From contig LNFL01000139.1 of NCBI GenBank assembly GCA_001464275.1, positions 1-64,000 on the forward strand: a DNA stretch of 64,000 bases. Direction: 5' to 3'. Below the pieces are notes generated by a model. It saw nothing but the letters and a program-made list of their open reading frames with translations, ran no database searches and was not told the origin of the DNA. Source of the DNA: Actinobacteria bacterium Ga0077560 (lineage in GTDB: Bacteria > Actinomycetota > Thermoleophilia > Miltoncostaeales > Miltoncostaeaceae). A program made the translations under genes and the position numbers. Positions 1-8,726 of the stretch are shown here, piece after piece (positions within the stretch are counted from its first letter, which is position 1; every line of letters starts with the position of its first letter).

Positions 1-270
1 CATGGTCTCCAGGGCGCGGCGCACGTCGTACAGCTCGGAGATCTCGCCGGGGTCGATCACCGGGGCGCTGTAGCCGTGGCGCGGGCGGTGCACCAGCAGA
101 CCCTCCTCGGCCAGCCGCCGGCAGGCCTCGCGAACCGGGGTGCGCGAGGCGTGGTAGTGGTCGGCGGCCCACTGCTCGGTCACCCGCGTGCCCGGACGGA
201 TGCGCCCGCGCAGCAGGTCGGTGCGGATGCGCCGGTACACGTTCTCTGCGAGCAGTCCTCGCGTGGCCAC
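1..270 (-). CDS. GntR-family transcriptional regulator, N-terminal part (truncated by window edge)
   Basis: Reading leftwards from GTG at 270 gives 90 residues that look like the winged helix-turn-helix DNA-binding domain of the GntR family, FadR-type subgroup. The segment ENVYRRIRTDLLRGRIRPG followed by an SRTPVREA recognition-helix motif is characteristic. The DNA-binding half is complete; the FCD-type effector domain would lie beyond the window edge, where only LYDVRRALETM is visible. The gene diverges from the matrixin gene. It is absent from the ORF track because it has no stop inside the window. Ligand and targets cannot be told. GTG is the only plausible start; no in-frame ATG lies upstream. 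Confidence 0.85.
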   Translation of the reverse strand, partial: MATRGLLAENVYRRIRTDLLRGRIRPGTRVTEQWAADHYHASRTPVREACRRLAEEGLLVHRPRHGYSAPVIDPGEISELYDVRRALETM

Positions 271-361
271 GTCGCGGTCTCCGGGGGTTGCCGCCAGCTG
301 CCGGATGAGGATAACGCCGCGCGGTGCGCCCGTGATGGGCGTGCTGTTAGGTTGGCCGCCG

Positions 362-1378
362 GTGAGCCAGCCCCGAGAGCCCATCCCGCACCGACGCGCG
401 GCCGTGGCCGTCACGGCCCTCCTCGCGGCGGCCGTCGTGGTGGTGGCCGTGGTGGTCGCCACGCGGGACGGCGGCGGCGGGACCTCCGCGTCCACCGCGG
501 CGAGCGTTCCCACGGCCACCGAACCGCTGCCGCCCCAGGTGCCCGCGCTGCCGGAGTGGGGTCCGGTGGCCGGCGTCCCGGACGCGTTCGCGGTGCCCGA
601 GGGCGGCGACGCCCAGGTGACGCCCACGCGGGACGGCTCCACCGTGGAGATCACCCGCGAGGACGGCACGATGTTCGCCTCCGCATCGATCGACGAGGAC
701 GGCAGGTATCGCGACGTGCAGTACTACGACGCCCGCGGGCGCCTGGAGCTGGCGATCGACCGCGTGGACCTGTTCACCGGGCCCGCCGGGGCGACCGCCG
801 CCGCCCGGTCGCGGGGGTGCCGCAACGCGCAGGCCCGCGGCGGCTTCCGCTGGACGGCCCGGCCCATCCCCTGGCGGCTCAACGTCCGCTCGGTTCCCCG
901 GCGTCTCGGCGCGTCCCGCGTCCTGACCGCCGCCAAGGGCGCCCGCAACGCGTGGCGCTTCAACGCGAACCGGTGCGGCGTGGCCGATGGTTCCTCGGTG
1001 GTCTTCGCATACCGCGGCGCCACGCGTCGCGGCATCGGGCGCAACGGGGTGAACAGCATCGGCTTCGGCGAGACCAACGAGCTGGGCGGGGTCTGCGTGC
1101 GCGCCGTGGCATGCACGTTCACCTGGACCCAGGGGGCCCGCGCGATCGAGAGCGACATCCGGGTCGACAAGAACCACCCGCGCGGCTACGCCGTCGGCGG
1201 ACGCATCGGCCGCCGCATCGACCTGCAGAGCGTGCTGGTGCACGAGACCGGGCACACCCTGGGCCTGGAGCACGTCAACGACGCGAGCAACGTGATGTTC
1301 CCGTTCGTCCGCGCCGGGACCACCACCTTCCGCCGGCTCGGGAGGGGCGATGCGCTGGCCAACAACGCGCTCTACTAG
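362..1378 (+). CDS. Matrixin-like zinc metalloprotease, membrane-anchored or secreted
   Basis: The protein is 338 residues from GTG 362. A basic N-terminus is followed by a hydrophobic segment of about 22 residues (roughly 12-33), then a low-complexity linker. The C-terminal domain carries the zinc-binding motif HETGHTLGLEH (about 294-304) and a Met-turn SNVMFPF a few residues on, as in metzincins of the matrixin type. It probably cleaves extracytoplasmic proteins; the substrate is unknown. The start is uncertain: ATG 335 is in frame, but a TTAGGT box about 10 nt before GTG 362 suggests a leaderless start there. The 3' end overlaps the next lipoprotein gene by 29 bp in another frame, so the two are probably co-transcribed. 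Confidence 0.8.
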   Translation: MSQPREPIPHRRAAVAVTALLAAAVVVVAVVVATRDGGGGTSASTAASVPTATEPLPPQVPALPEWGPVAGVPDAFAVPEGGDAQVTPTRDGSTVEITREDGTMFASASIDEDGRYRDVQYYDARGRLELAIDRVDLFTGPAGATAAARSRGCRNAQARGGFRWTARPIPWRLNVRSVPRRLGASRVLTAAKGARNAWRFNANRCGVADGSSVVFAYRGATRRGIGRNGVNSIGFGETNELGGVCVRAVACTFTWTQGARAIESDIRVDKNHPRGYAVGGRIGRRIDLQSVLVHETGHTLGLEHVNDASNVMFPFVRAGTTTFRRLGRGDALANNALY

Positions 1379-1883
1379 CCTCGCCGCCGGGCTCGCCGCC
1401 CTCGCCCTGCTGGCCGGCTGCGGTGGTGATGACGGGCGGGTGACCACCACCGGCACCGGCACCGGCACCGGCACCGGGCTGGAGCCCATCCCCACCGTCA
1501 CCGCCCCGCCGCCGGTGGCCGGCCCCCCGCCGCTGCGCGTGAAGACCGAGCTGGGCGACGCGCAGATGGTGTCCTTCGGCGGCTGCTGGACCACCCCCGG
1601 CGGCACGCAGGTGTGCGGCGACCCCGACTGGCCGTCCTGCCCCACCACAGGGCTACCCGACATCCCCGCCAACCCGGGCGACGAGCTCACCTTCGTGCTC
1701 CCCTCCCCCGCCGCCACCGAACTGGAGCTCTACACCGGGGACGGCAGCGAGCCCATCCCGCTCGAGCCCGCCGATGAGGTCGACTGGAACGTCGAGGTCG
1801 CGGAGGGCCCGATCGTCCTGCGCGCCGTCATCCCGGGCCGCGGGGACCCCTCCTGGGCCGCCTGCATCCTTCCCCTGGGGTGA
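1350..1883 (+). CDS. Putative lipoprotein, unknown function
   Basis: This 177-residue protein has a clear lipoprotein signal peptide: a basic N-terminus, a hydrophobic stretch and lipobox LLAGC with Cys24 as the expected lipidation site. A short Thr-Gly repeat tract follows (encoded by ACCGGC hexamers) and then a Pro-rich linker. The mature domain has four or more cysteines (GGCWTT, TQVCGD, SCPTTG, AACILP), consistent with disulfides outside the membrane. I do not recognise the fold. It overlaps the end of the matrixin gene, so the protease and lipoprotein may work together at the cell surface; that is inference from position only. Confidence 0.75.
   Translation: MRWPTTRSTSLAAGLAALALLAGCGGDDGRVTTTGTGTGTGTGLEPIPTVTAPPPVAGPPPLRVKTELGDAQMVSFGGCWTTPGGTQVCGDPDWPSCPTTGLPDIPANPGDELTFVLPSPAATELELYTGDGSEPIPLEPADEVDWNVEVAEGPIVLRAVIPGRGDPSWAACILPLG
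1449..1477 (+). repeat. ACCGGC hexanucleotide repeat (four copies plus partial)
   Basis: Four perfect tandem copies of ACCGGC and a partial fifth encode the Thr-Gly linker of the lipoprotein. In-frame slippage here would only change linker length. Confidence 0.85.
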
Positions 1884-2022
1884 CGACCTGCTGGTGGGAC
1901 CGTCGGTTCATCCCTGAGGAGCATTGACCGGCGCCGGCCCGCTGACCCAGGGTGGACAACGTGAACGGGAGCCCTCACGAGGCCGTCCACGACCAACCGG
2001 CGAGACGGCACAAGGGGTGGAG

Positions 2023-3348
2023 ATGGGCGATGTCCGAACGGTCGGCGGAGTTCATGCGCGGGCGCCGCGAGCGCGGCGGACCATGCGCGCGCTCGCGGTG
2101 ACGGCGGGCCTCGCTGCGTTGGCCGCGGGCTCCAGCGGCTGCGTGATCCTCCGGGAGCATTTCGTCTCCCAGCCCGATCTGATCGGGCCCGAGTTCCGCC
2201 TCGACGTGAGTGCGTGCGTCTCCAATGCGACCCCCTCGTGCCCCAGTGGGGGCACGTCCAACCTCTTCCCCACCCCGTCACCGGGCACGAACCTGCAGGT
2301 GCTCGGGGCGGTCCAGCTGCCCACCGGTTACTCCCTGCCGGAGGTCATCACCAAGACGGACCGCCCCGCAGACCCGGGGGCGCGGCTCACGCGGAGCGCC
2401 TCCTATGAGGCGGAGCTCACGAAGCTCCTGCCGCCGCCCGCGGGGAAACGCTGGTACGGCTACATCAGCGATCCCTTCTCCGACTACGTCCGTGGCGCCA
2501 CCTACTTCCAGGGCGTGGACATCGTCCGCGGTGCCGCCGCCGACGGCGAGCCCATCGCGGCCCTGACGGAGATCACCTACGTGGCCGGGGGGCGGCTGGT
2601 CACCCCCGAGGCCCCCGGCGGGCGACCGGTCGTCTGTGATGGCGACGCCACCGTCTGCGTCGACAGCCGCCTGGACCGGACCGGCTCGTTCCTGAACGAC
2701 CTGGCGCTCAAGGCGCCCGCCACGGTGACCGCCGAGCGCGGCACCACGGCCGTGATCCCGGTGACCGCCAGGTTCGCCGGCACCACCGGCCCCGCGTACG
2801 CGTTCGCGCTCACCGCGACCACCACGCTGCCGGGATCCAGCGCGACGCCGAACGTCCCCACCCTGACCCCGCCGAGCAACAGCACCAACTCGCTGAGCGT
2901 GTCGGTCCCGATCCCGGCGAACGCGGCGCCGGGCAACTACCCGGTGACGGTGACCGCCACGGTGGGCGGCGTGGGAACGTCCGCCTCCACGACGGCGACG
3001 ATCATCGTGCCCGCCGAGGCGCCGCCGGTGGCGGGGACCCTGCGCCCGTCGGTGTCCGCCGGAGGCGTCGGCGGCCTCACCGCGCGGATCGCCCGCCTGA
3101 GGGGACTCCCGGTGCGCATCACCACCGACACCGCGACCTCCGCGACCATCACCCTCAGCCAGACCCGGCGGGTCCGGAGCGGTCGGCGGTTCGTCCTCCG
3201 GAGCGTCCGTGTCGCCGTCCGCAGGGTCGACATTCCCGTGGGCACGACGATCGTCCGCGTCCGGAGCGCCGCGTTCCGCCCCGGCCGGGTGGCGATCCGT
3301 GTGACCGGCGACGCGTTCGACGCGCGCGCGGCGGTCGGGCTGCGGTGA
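2023..3348 (+). CDS. Putative lipoprotein with Ig-like domain, unknown function
   Basis: ATG 2023 is chosen because AAGGGG lies 5 nt before it; the ORF track start at TTG 1924 has no ribosome site. The 441-residue product starts with an arginine-rich stretch, then a hydrophobic segment and a lipobox-like AAGSSGC (Cys40). Residues about 40-230 form a domain with paired cysteines that I do not recognise. Residues about 230-350 are Thr/Val-rich with alternating beta pattern and the phrase NYPVTVTATVGG, typical of bacterial Ig-like/CARDB modules. The C-terminus is very Arg/Val rich. It probably sits on the outer face of the membrane. Confidence 0.7.
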   Translation: MGDVRTVGGVHARAPRARRTMRALAVTAGLAALAAGSSGCVILREHFVSQPDLIGPEFRLDVSACVSNATPSCPSGGTSNLFPTPSPGTNLQVLGAVQLPTGYSLPEVITKTDRPADPGARLTRSASYEAELTKLLPPPAGKRWYGYISDPFSDYVRGATYFQGVDIVRGAAADGEPIAALTEITYVAGGRLVTPEAPGGRPVVCDGDATVCVDSRLDRTGSFLNDLALKAPATVTAERGTTAVIPVTARFAGTTGPAYAFALTATTTLPGSSATPNVPTLTPPSNSTNSLSVSVPIPANAAPGNYPVTVTATVGGVGTSASTTATIIVPAEAPPVAGTLRPSVSAGGVGGLTARIARLRGLPVRITTDTATSATITLSQTRRVRSGRRFVLRSVRVAVRRVDIPVGTTIVRVRSAAFRPGRVAIRVTGDAFDARAAVGLR

Positions 3349-3417
3349 CCGCCCGACGGGCGACACGACCCGGGGTGCCCTGAGCGCGCGGAGGGCTTGC
3401 TAGGGTCACGTCCTGAC

Positions 3418-3491
3418 GCGGGAGTAGCTCAGTTGGCTAGAGCGTCAGCCTTCCAAGCTGAGGGTCGCGGGTTCGAGTCCCGTCTCCCGCT
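3418..3491 (+). tRNA. tRNA-Gly(TCC)
   Basis: A complete cloverleaf is readable: acceptor GCGGGAG pairs with CTCCCGC, the D-arm contains AGCTCAGTTGG, the anticodon stem TCAGC/GCTGA encloses loop CTTCCAA with anticodon TCC, and the T-loop is GGTTCGAGTCC. The 3' CCA is not encoded; the discriminator is T. A TAGGGT box about 12 nt upstream is a likely -10. Confidence 0.97.
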
Positions 3492-3496
3492 CTCAC

Positions 3497-3530
3497 CGAA
3501 GCCCCTCTCCGGAGGGGCTTCGTTCGTTTC
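3497..3530 (+). terminator. Rho-independent terminator after tRNA-Gly
   Basis: A 10-bp perfect stem (CGAAGCCCCT/AGGGGCTTCG) is followed by a T-rich tail. It ends the tRNA transcript and may also stop the convergent reductase transcript. Confidence 0.85.
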
Positions 3531-3559
3531 CCGCCGCACCGTCCCGAGCCCGGCCGGGA

Positions 3560-5112
3560 TCAGACGGCGGTGCGCGCCAGGTGCTCGTGGACGAGTCGCA
3601 CGACCATGGCGCCCTCGCCCACGGCGGTGGCGCACCGCTTGACCGAGCCCGCCCGAACGTCGCCCGCGGCGAACACGCCGGGGACGCTGGTCTCGAGCAG
3701 GTTGCCGGAGCCGGCGTCCTGGCCGGTCAGGACGAAGCCGTGCGCATCGGTGGCGAGCGTGCCCTCCAGCCAGTCGGTGCACGGGTCCGCCCCGAGGAAA
3801 CAGAACAGGAACTGCAGCGGCATCCGCTGCCCGTCCGCGAGCGTGACGGCCTCCAGGACGCCGTCCGTCCCGTGCAGCGCGGTGATCTCCCCGCGGTCCC
3901 GCACGGCGACGCCGTACCGGGCGAGATCGTGGATGAGGTACTCCGACATGGTCTCGGCGAGACTGGATCGCCTCCGCGGGCGAGCCAGATCGCCGCCTGA
4001 GCGGCGGAGTTCCCGCCCCCGATGACCGCGACATCGCTGCCGCCGCACAGCCGGCCCTCCTGCGGACCCGCGGCGTAGAAGACGCTGACGCCCTCGAATT
4101 CGGCGATGCGGTCCACCGGTAGGCGCCGGTACTCCGCACCCGTGGCCAGCACCACGGCGCGGGCCCGGACGCGGTGGCCGCCCTCCAGGTGCAGGACGTG
4201 GACCCCGTCCCCGGCCTCCAGCCCCACCGCCTTGTACGGGGTGGCGGTCCGGGCCCCGAACTTGCGGGCCTGAGTGATGGCACGCAGCGCCAGATCGGCA
4301 CCGCTGATGCCGGCGGGAAAACCCAGGTAGTTCTCGATGCGCCGCGATGTGCCCGCCTGGCCACCGAGCGCGTCTCCCTCCACCAGCAGCGTGTCGAGCC
4401 CCTCGGAGGCCCCGTAGACGGCCGCGCCGAGGCCCGCCGGCCCCCCGCCCACGATCACCAGGTCGACCTCTTCGACGGCGGCGAGCTGGCGTCCGATCCC
4501 GAGAGCGCGGGCGAGATCGCCGGGCGTCGGTGCCGTCAGCTCGGCTCCACCCGGAAGGCGCACCAGGGGAAGCTCGGTCTCCAGCCGTCCCGCGACCTGG
4601 GCCGCCGCTACGGGGTCGTCGTGCGTATCACGCCACGTCATCGCGAAGCGGGACCTGCGGGCGAACTCCACCAGCCGGCGCGTGGGCTCCGAGGACCTCG
4701 GTCCGATGATCTCGATGCCGGCGCCCCCGACACGCTGGAGTTCCTCCCGGCGGGCCATGAACGCCGAGAGCAGGACGTCGCCAAGTGGCGCGTTCTCGAA
4801 CAGCAGGCGCCGCAGCTCGTCTCGCTCCACGGCGAGGTACCGGACGTCGGTGGCGGCGACCGCCGAGACCTCGACGGTCTGCCCCGACAGGAGGTTGGTC
4901 TCACCCACGAATCCGGACGGGCCATGCCGCGCGAGCTCCCCGCCGGAGGGGTCCAGGATCGCGATCTCGCCCTCCAGCACCACCATGAACGGATAGCTCC
5001 GGGCGCCGACCTCGACGAGCACCGTGCCCGCCGTCGCGGCGAGCTCGCTGCCGTGGCGACGGAGCACCTCGATCTGGGGCGAGGACAGGGCGAATCCATC
5101 AGCGTGGGCCAC
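3560..5112 (-). pseudogene. Cyclic nucleotide-binding/thioredoxin reductase-like fusion, frameshifted
   Basis: The N-terminal about 140 residues form a cNMP-binding (Crp-type) sensor domain. A flavoprotein of the thioredoxin reductase fold follows: FAD motif VIVGGGPAGLGAA, NADPH motif VAVIGGGNSAAQAA and C-terminal FAD motif PGVFAAGDV. The usual redox CxxC is not present before the NADPH motif, as in this CNB-fused subfamily, so thioredoxin reduction is unlikely. The frame breaks near 3965: IWLARGG is read in one frame and RRSSLAETMSEYL in another. About 7 expected residues (the strand ending in LLV before the RR) are missing, so a short deletion of roughly 20 nt explains it. ORF-track lines 3727..5112 and 3560..4048 are the two halves. 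Confidence 0.85.
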
Positions 5113-5229
5113 CGACGCACCTCCCGTTCTTCAGTGCCGGAGCCGGAGCTCCGCCGTCGCCGCAGCAAAGCAGATGCGGGATGGCCCACGCCGCGGGCCC
5201 GGGATGTCACCCCAGCTCGCCGGCCGGCG

Positions 5230-5961
5230 TCAGCGGCGGACCGGCACCAGCCGGAACACCCGGTACGGGGCGCCCATGAGCGGCATGGCGACGTTGCGCA
5301 CGGGGACGCCCCCTGGGGTCTCACCCTCGTGCGGACCGCGGTGGGCGTGGCCGTGCACCACCAGGTCGGCACCGGCGCGGTCGACGGCGTCGGCGAGCTT
5401 CTGGGTGCCGAGGAACGGCTGGATCTCGGGGCGCTCGTCGGCCACGGTGCCCGGGATGGGCGCGTAGTGGAGCAGGGCCACACGGGCATCGCAGCCGCAG
5501 GCCGCGAGATCGGTGAGCGAGCGCCACAGGGCGCGGCCCGCCGTCTCGGCGCGCTCGACGAAGTGCTTGATCTCCGGCTCGCCGAACGCCGTCAGCGCGT
5601 TGTGGCCAAAGCCGCCGGCGAAGCCCTTCACCCCGGCGATGCCCAGCATCCACTCCCCCACCTCCAGCGTCACCGTATCCTGCTCGAGCACCGTCACGCC
5701 GTGCCCGCGCAGGATCTCGGAGACCTCCTCCGCGAAGCCGGCGTGGTGGTCGTGGTTGCCCAGCACCGCCACCTTGGGGACCGTCACCGCGGCGAGCTGA
5801 CGGCCCAGCGCCTCCGCCTCCTCCGGCATGCCGCGGCGGGTGAGGTCCCCGGCCAGCAGCAGCACGTCGGCGTGCTCGTCGACATCCGCGAACCCGGGGG
5901 CGAGATCGTCGAGGCGGTCGTCGGACGCGTGGACATCCCCCACCGCGGCCACCCGGATCAT
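5230..5961 (-). CDS. Calcineurin-like metallophosphoesterase
   Basis: This 243-residue protein has all five metal-ligand blocks of the calcineurin-like phosphoesterase fold in order: GDVHASDD, GDLTRRG, LGNHDHH, LHYAP and HGHAH near the C-terminus. It would hydrolyse a phosphomonoester or phosphodiester with two metal ions in the cytoplasm; the substrate cannot be inferred. Its start overlaps the stop of the upstream nucleotidyltransferase gene by ATGA, so the two are translationally coupled. Confidence 0.9.
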   Translation of the reverse strand: MIRVAAVGDVHASDDRLDDLAPGFADVDEHADVLLLAGDLTRRGMPEEAEALGRQLAAVTVPKVAVLGNHDHHAGFAEEVSEILRGHGVTVLEQDTVTLEVGEWMLGIAGVKGFAGGFGHNALTAFGEPEIKHFVERAETAGRALWRSLTDLAACGCDARVALLHYAPIPGTVADERPEIQPFLGTQKLADAVDRAGADLVVHGHAHRGPHEGETPGGVPVRNVAMPLMGAPYRVFRLVPVRR

Positions 5962-6542
5962 GCGACCTCCAGACGCGGCGCCGGCACCGGCCCGTCAACC
6001 AGCCGGAGGTCCCGCACCAGCGTGAAGAAGGTGCGGGCGAACGGGCTGTCGTGGGTGCGCTCCCACAGGTCGTCCCAGTCGATCTGCTCCCGCAGCGCCC
6101 GGGCGATCTGCAACGGCGGCCCCAGGTCGAGGTTGTGCTCGGTGAGCGCCAGCAGCTTGCTCGTCATGAGGTCCCCGATCCGCATCACCCGCATCTGCAC
6201 GGCGTACACCACCAATTCGTCGCAGCGCGCCAGCAGCTCGTCGTCCACGGGGAACCCGGTGGGGTGGTGGATGAGGTCGATCAGCACGTCGCCGTCCCAG
6301 GCCTTCACCAGCCAGCCCTCCGGCGGCACCTCCACGCGCAGGCCGGCGTCGCGGGCGAGGGCCTGCACCCGCTCGGAGTCCTCCTGGCGGATGAGGATGT
6401 CCACGTCCTTCTCGGTCGGCGGGCCGCCGCGCGCCCAGGCCGCGAGCCCGCCCGCCAGTGCGAACTCCACCTGCCCGTCGCGCAGGATCGCGGCGATGCG
6501 CTTGAGCACCTCCAGCAGCGGCTCGGACTGGATGGACGGCAT
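5958..6542 (-). CDS. Nucleotidyltransferase-superfamily protein
   Basis: From ATG 6542 the protein is 194 residues. The segment FALAGGLAAWARGG followed by KDVDILI matches the G-G and D-x-D core of the Pol-beta nucleotidyltransferase superfamily (AbiEii/MNT-like). The target is unknown. The longer ORF in the track starts within the divergent gene and has no coding support before MPSIQ. The predicted stress-sigma -10 box ends only about 9 nt before this ATG, so the transcript would be nearly leaderless. It forms an operon with the metallophosphoesterase. Confidence 0.8.
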   Translation of the reverse strand: MPSIQSEPLLEVLKRIAAILRDGQVEFALAGGLAAWARGGPPTEKDVDILIRQEDSERVQALARDAGLRVEVPPEGWLVKAWDGDVLIDLIHHPTGFPVDDELLARCDELVVYAVQMRVMRIGDLMTSKLLALTEHNLDLGPPLQIARALREQIDWDDLWERTHDSPFARTFFTLVRDLRLVDGPVPAPRLEVA

Positions 6543-6550
6543 GCGGGCCG

Positions 6551-6576
6551 GTACCCGCCGCCGGGAGGGTCCAACC
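6551..6576 (-). promoter_or_regulatory. Stress sigma-type promoter for the nucleotidyltransferase operon
   Basis: On the minus strand GGTTG, 15 nt, GGGTAC. It is back to back with the promoter at 6590. Confidence 0.6.
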
Positions 6577-6589
6577 ACCCGCCGCCCAT

Positions 6590-6614
6590 GGTTGGGCCCG
6601 GCGAGGGGGGGAAC
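6590..6614 (+). promoter_or_regulatory. Stress sigma-type promoter for the 6652 gene
   Basis: GGTTG, 14 nt, GGGAAC, about 38 nt before the ATG at 6652. Confidence 0.6.
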
Positions 6615-6651
6615 GGAAGCGACGACGTCAGCACCGCACCCAGGAGGCGCC

Positions 6652-6987
6652 ATGAGCACCGCCAACGGCATCGACCCGCCCGACCCCGCCGAGGTTCCGT
6701 CCGAGGACCTCACCCCGGAGGAACTGCGGGACGAGGCGTTCCGCACCGTCGACGGCGCCGGGTCCGGCGAACCGCTTGATCCGGCGATGGCACCCGTGAT
6801 CGAGGCCGGCGGAGGCGTGGCCGAGGGGTTCGAGCAGAGCGAGGCCCTGCTGGTCGATCACGCCGAGAGCGGCGAGGGCGGCACCGAGCGCATCCTCCGG
6901 GACGCGTTCACCCCCGAGGCCGACGAGGAGCGGGCCATCCACGGGGAGGCCGATGAGGAGGCCTCCAGCGAGCGCGCCGACCGCTAG
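6652..6987 (+). CDS. Small acidic hydrophilic protein, unknown function
   Basis: ATG 6652 follows a strong AGGAGG; the 937-residue ORF in the track is a readthrough of antisense frames. The 111-residue product is very rich in Glu, Asp, Gly and Ala, has no cysteines and no hydrophobic core segment, and looks mostly disordered. Its stop overlaps the convergent Nudix gene by a few bases. The upstream stress-type promoter and its composition resemble other small stress-promoter genes in the window, so a protective or hydrophilin-like role is possible; function is not established. Confidence 0.75.
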   Translation: MSTANGIDPPDPAEVPSEDLTPEELRDEAFRTVDGAGSGEPLDPAMAPVIEAGGGVAEGFEQSEALLVDHAESGEGGTERILRDAFTPEADEERAIHGEADEEASSERADR

Positions 6988-7427
6988 CGCAGCTCAGCCA
7001 GCCGCAGCCCGGCGTCCACCAGCGACACGCGCTCCAGCGCGGGCACCTGCGCGAGCGGGACCCACCGGGCCTCGTCGGTGGACCCACCCACCTCGTGGCG
7101 CAGCTCACCGGCCACGATGCGGGCCTCGAACACCACCCGGACGGCCTTCAGCGGACGCGGGGCGCCCTCGGTGAGCCGCTTCGCGGCGTCGATGACGTGG
7201 GTGTCCACGCCCAGCAGGCGACGTGGCTCGACGGTGAAGCCGGTCTCCTCCAGGACCTCCCGCACGACCGCCTGCTCGGGCGTCTCGTGCAGCTCCGCGC
7301 CACCGCCGGGCAGCGTCCACGCGCCCGGCCGGCGTCCCTCGCCGTTCCAGAAGGCCAGCAGGACGTCGGTGCCCTCACGGATGACCGCATAGGCGGCCAG
7401 GCGCGTGTCGAACGGGGGTGCGGCCAT
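6984..7427 (-). CDS. Nudix hydrolase
   Basis: The 147-residue protein contains a perfect Nudix box, [23 protein letters not shown] (seen as G-x5-E-x7-REVxEExGF), at about residues 43-65. It hydrolyses a nucleoside diphosphate linked to another moiety, with Mg2+ on the glutamates. N-terminal [13 protein letters not shown] and the preceding GAWTLPGGG are typical of MutT-like housekeeping members; the substrate is unknown. It is the last gene of a long minus-strand series starting at 11855. Confidence 0.92.
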   Translation of the reverse strand: MAAPPFDTRLAAYAVIREGTDVLLAFWNGEGRRPGAWTLPGGGAELHETPEQAVVREVLEETGFTVEPRRLLGVDTHVIDAAKRLTEGAPRPLKAVRVVFEARIVAGELRHEVGGSTDEARWVPLAQVPALERVSLVDAGLRLAELR

Positions 7428-7457
7428 CCGGCCACGATACGGGACCGCCCGGCGCGG

Positions 7458-7817
7458 TCAGCGGCGCTTGGCGGCCTTGCGCAGGCGCTTCCTGGTGCGC
7501 TTCTCGGCGTCCAGCTGCTCGTCGAGCACCGCGATGGCCTCGCGGATCTTGCCGATGCGGTGCTCCACGGCCTCCATCTCGCTGGCGGCCCCCTCACGCG
7601 CCCGTCGCACCGCCTCCTGCTCGGAGGCCGCGATCTGCGCCGAGGCCGAGCCCTCACCGACGATCCGGATCTCACCGTGCTCCACGAACGCGGCGCGGTC
7701 GAGCTCGAGCGCCTCGTCGCCCACGGCCACGTAGATCGTGGACGGGGTCACCGAGGTGACGGTGACGGGCCGGGGCTCGTCACCGACGAGCCAGAAACGT
7801 TCGGGAACCGCGGGCAT
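7458..7817 (-). CDS. Small protein with C-terminal coiled coil, unknown function
   Basis: A 119-residue protein. The N-terminal half (PERFWLVGDEPRPVTVTSV) looks like a small beta-domain; residues about 60-119 are Ala/Glu/Arg rich with heptad character and a strongly basic tail (RTRKRLRKAAKRR), so a coiled coil that may touch nucleic acid or membrane surfaces. No family is recognised. It lies 9 nt downstream of the GT2 gene in the same operon. Confidence 0.65.
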   Translation of the reverse strand: MPAVPERFWLVGDEPRPVTVTSVTPSTIYVAVGDEALELDRAAFVEHGEIRIVGEGSASAQIAASEQEAVRRAREGAASEMEAVEHRIGKIREAIAVLDEQLDAEKRTRKRLRKAAKRR

Positions 7818-7826
7818 GGGGACCTC

Positions 7827-8726
7827 CTACCCGTCCAGGCGGCGGCGCACACGCGGCCGCCGCCACCGCCACTGCCCCACCAGCCACCAGCCGGTGGCCA
7901 CCGGCGGGATGGCGACGCTGGTGGCCAGCATCGTCCCCACCTCGCGGCGGTCGGCCGGACCGGGGCCGATCCGGCGCGCCGCGAACCCCGCGGTGAGCGC
8001 CAGCCAGGCCGCCGCCGGGCCCGCCGCCAGGCGGGTGCGGCCCGCACCCAGCGCCGCGACCGCCAGCGCCCCGGCGGCGGTGGTGGCCAGGTGCCGGCGC
8101 AGGGCACCCGCCGGGGCGGCGGCGCGCGCCCGCCAGGCGCGGCCGTGACGGGCGAGCATGAGCACGTCGTCGGCGTTGCCGCGTTGCTTGGCGACGCTCA
8201 CCCACGGGCCCGCGGGTCCGACGGGGTGCAGCACCGCCCGCTCGCCCCGCACCAGCCGGAACCCGCGCGCCATGACGCGCAGCGCCAGGTCCGCGTCCTC
8301 GCGGTAGGCGCGCCGGAACCGCTCGTCGAACCCGCCCACCCAGTCCAGGACATCGCGGCGGTAGGCCATGTCGGCGGTCGCCCACGCGGCGTCCTCCAGC
8401 CCGCGGACGTTGCGCTCCCAGTCGGTGGGCAGGCGGTCCATCGGCACCGGCACCACGATTTGGCCCTGACACCCGGCGACGTCCTGCGGGAGCCCCTCCA
8501 GGTCACCGCGCAGCCGGTCCACCCAGCGCGGCTCGGGCACCACGTCGTCGTCCAGGAAGCACACCCAGTCCGCCGTCGAGGCGCGCCAGCCGATGTTGCG
8601 GGCCGCCGCCGGACCGATGCCGCGGCCGTCCACGGCGATGATCCGCCCGTCCAGGTCGCCCAGCGCCTCCCGCAGGCGGGCCAGGCCCTCCGGCCGGGTG
8701 GTGGGCACCACCACGTCCACCCTCAC
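7827..8726 (-). CDS. Family 2 glycosyltransferase (GT-A fold)
   Basis: GTG 8726 overlaps the stop of the carbamoyltransferase gene (GTGA), so I use it instead of the longer track start. Residues 1-200 are a GT2 catalytic domain: VDVVVPTTRPEG at the N-terminus, metal-binding FLDDDVVPEP, a DMAYRRDVLDWVGGFDERF acceptor region and a YREDADLALR segment for the base. After about residue 215 come one or two hydrophobic helices, so it is probably membrane-associated. It transfers a nucleotide-activated sugar to an unknown glycan, likely in the same pathway as the neighbouring GT9 and carbamoyltransferase. Confidence 0.85.
   Translation of the reverse strand: MRVDVVVPTTRPEGLARLREALGDLDGRIIAVDGRGIGPAAARNIGWRASTADWVCFLDDDVVPEPRWVDRLRGDLEGLPQDVAGCQGQIVVPVPMDRLPTDWERNVRGLEDAAWATADMAYRRDVLDWVGGFDERFRRAYREDADLALRVMARGFRLVRGERAVLHPVGPAGPWVSVAKQRGNADDVLMLARHGRAWRARAAAPAGALRRHLATTAAGALAVAALGAGRTRLAAGPAAAWLALTAGFAARRIGPGPADRREVGTMLATSVAIPPVATGWWLVGQWRWRRPRVRRRLDG

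Noticed and set aside
1449-1477. Short tandem repeats as CRISPR or VNTR locus
   Set aside because: Hexamers without spacers and inside a coding linker.
3397-3642. 81-residue ORF across the tRNA gene
   Set aside because: Its VAQLARASAFQAEGRGFESRLPL segment is the translated tRNA and a frequent annotation artefact.
3560-5112. Programmed ribosomal frameshifting to explain the broken frame
   Set aside because: Conserved residues are missing at the junction, not just the frame, and similar breaks occur in unrelated genes; a deletion fits better.
4174-6987. 937-residue ORF on the plus strand
   Set aside because: It runs antisense through the reductase, phosphoesterase and nucleotidyltransferase genes, has no family features before about residue 827, and only its final 111 residues (from ATG 6652) have a ribosome site and coding-like composition.
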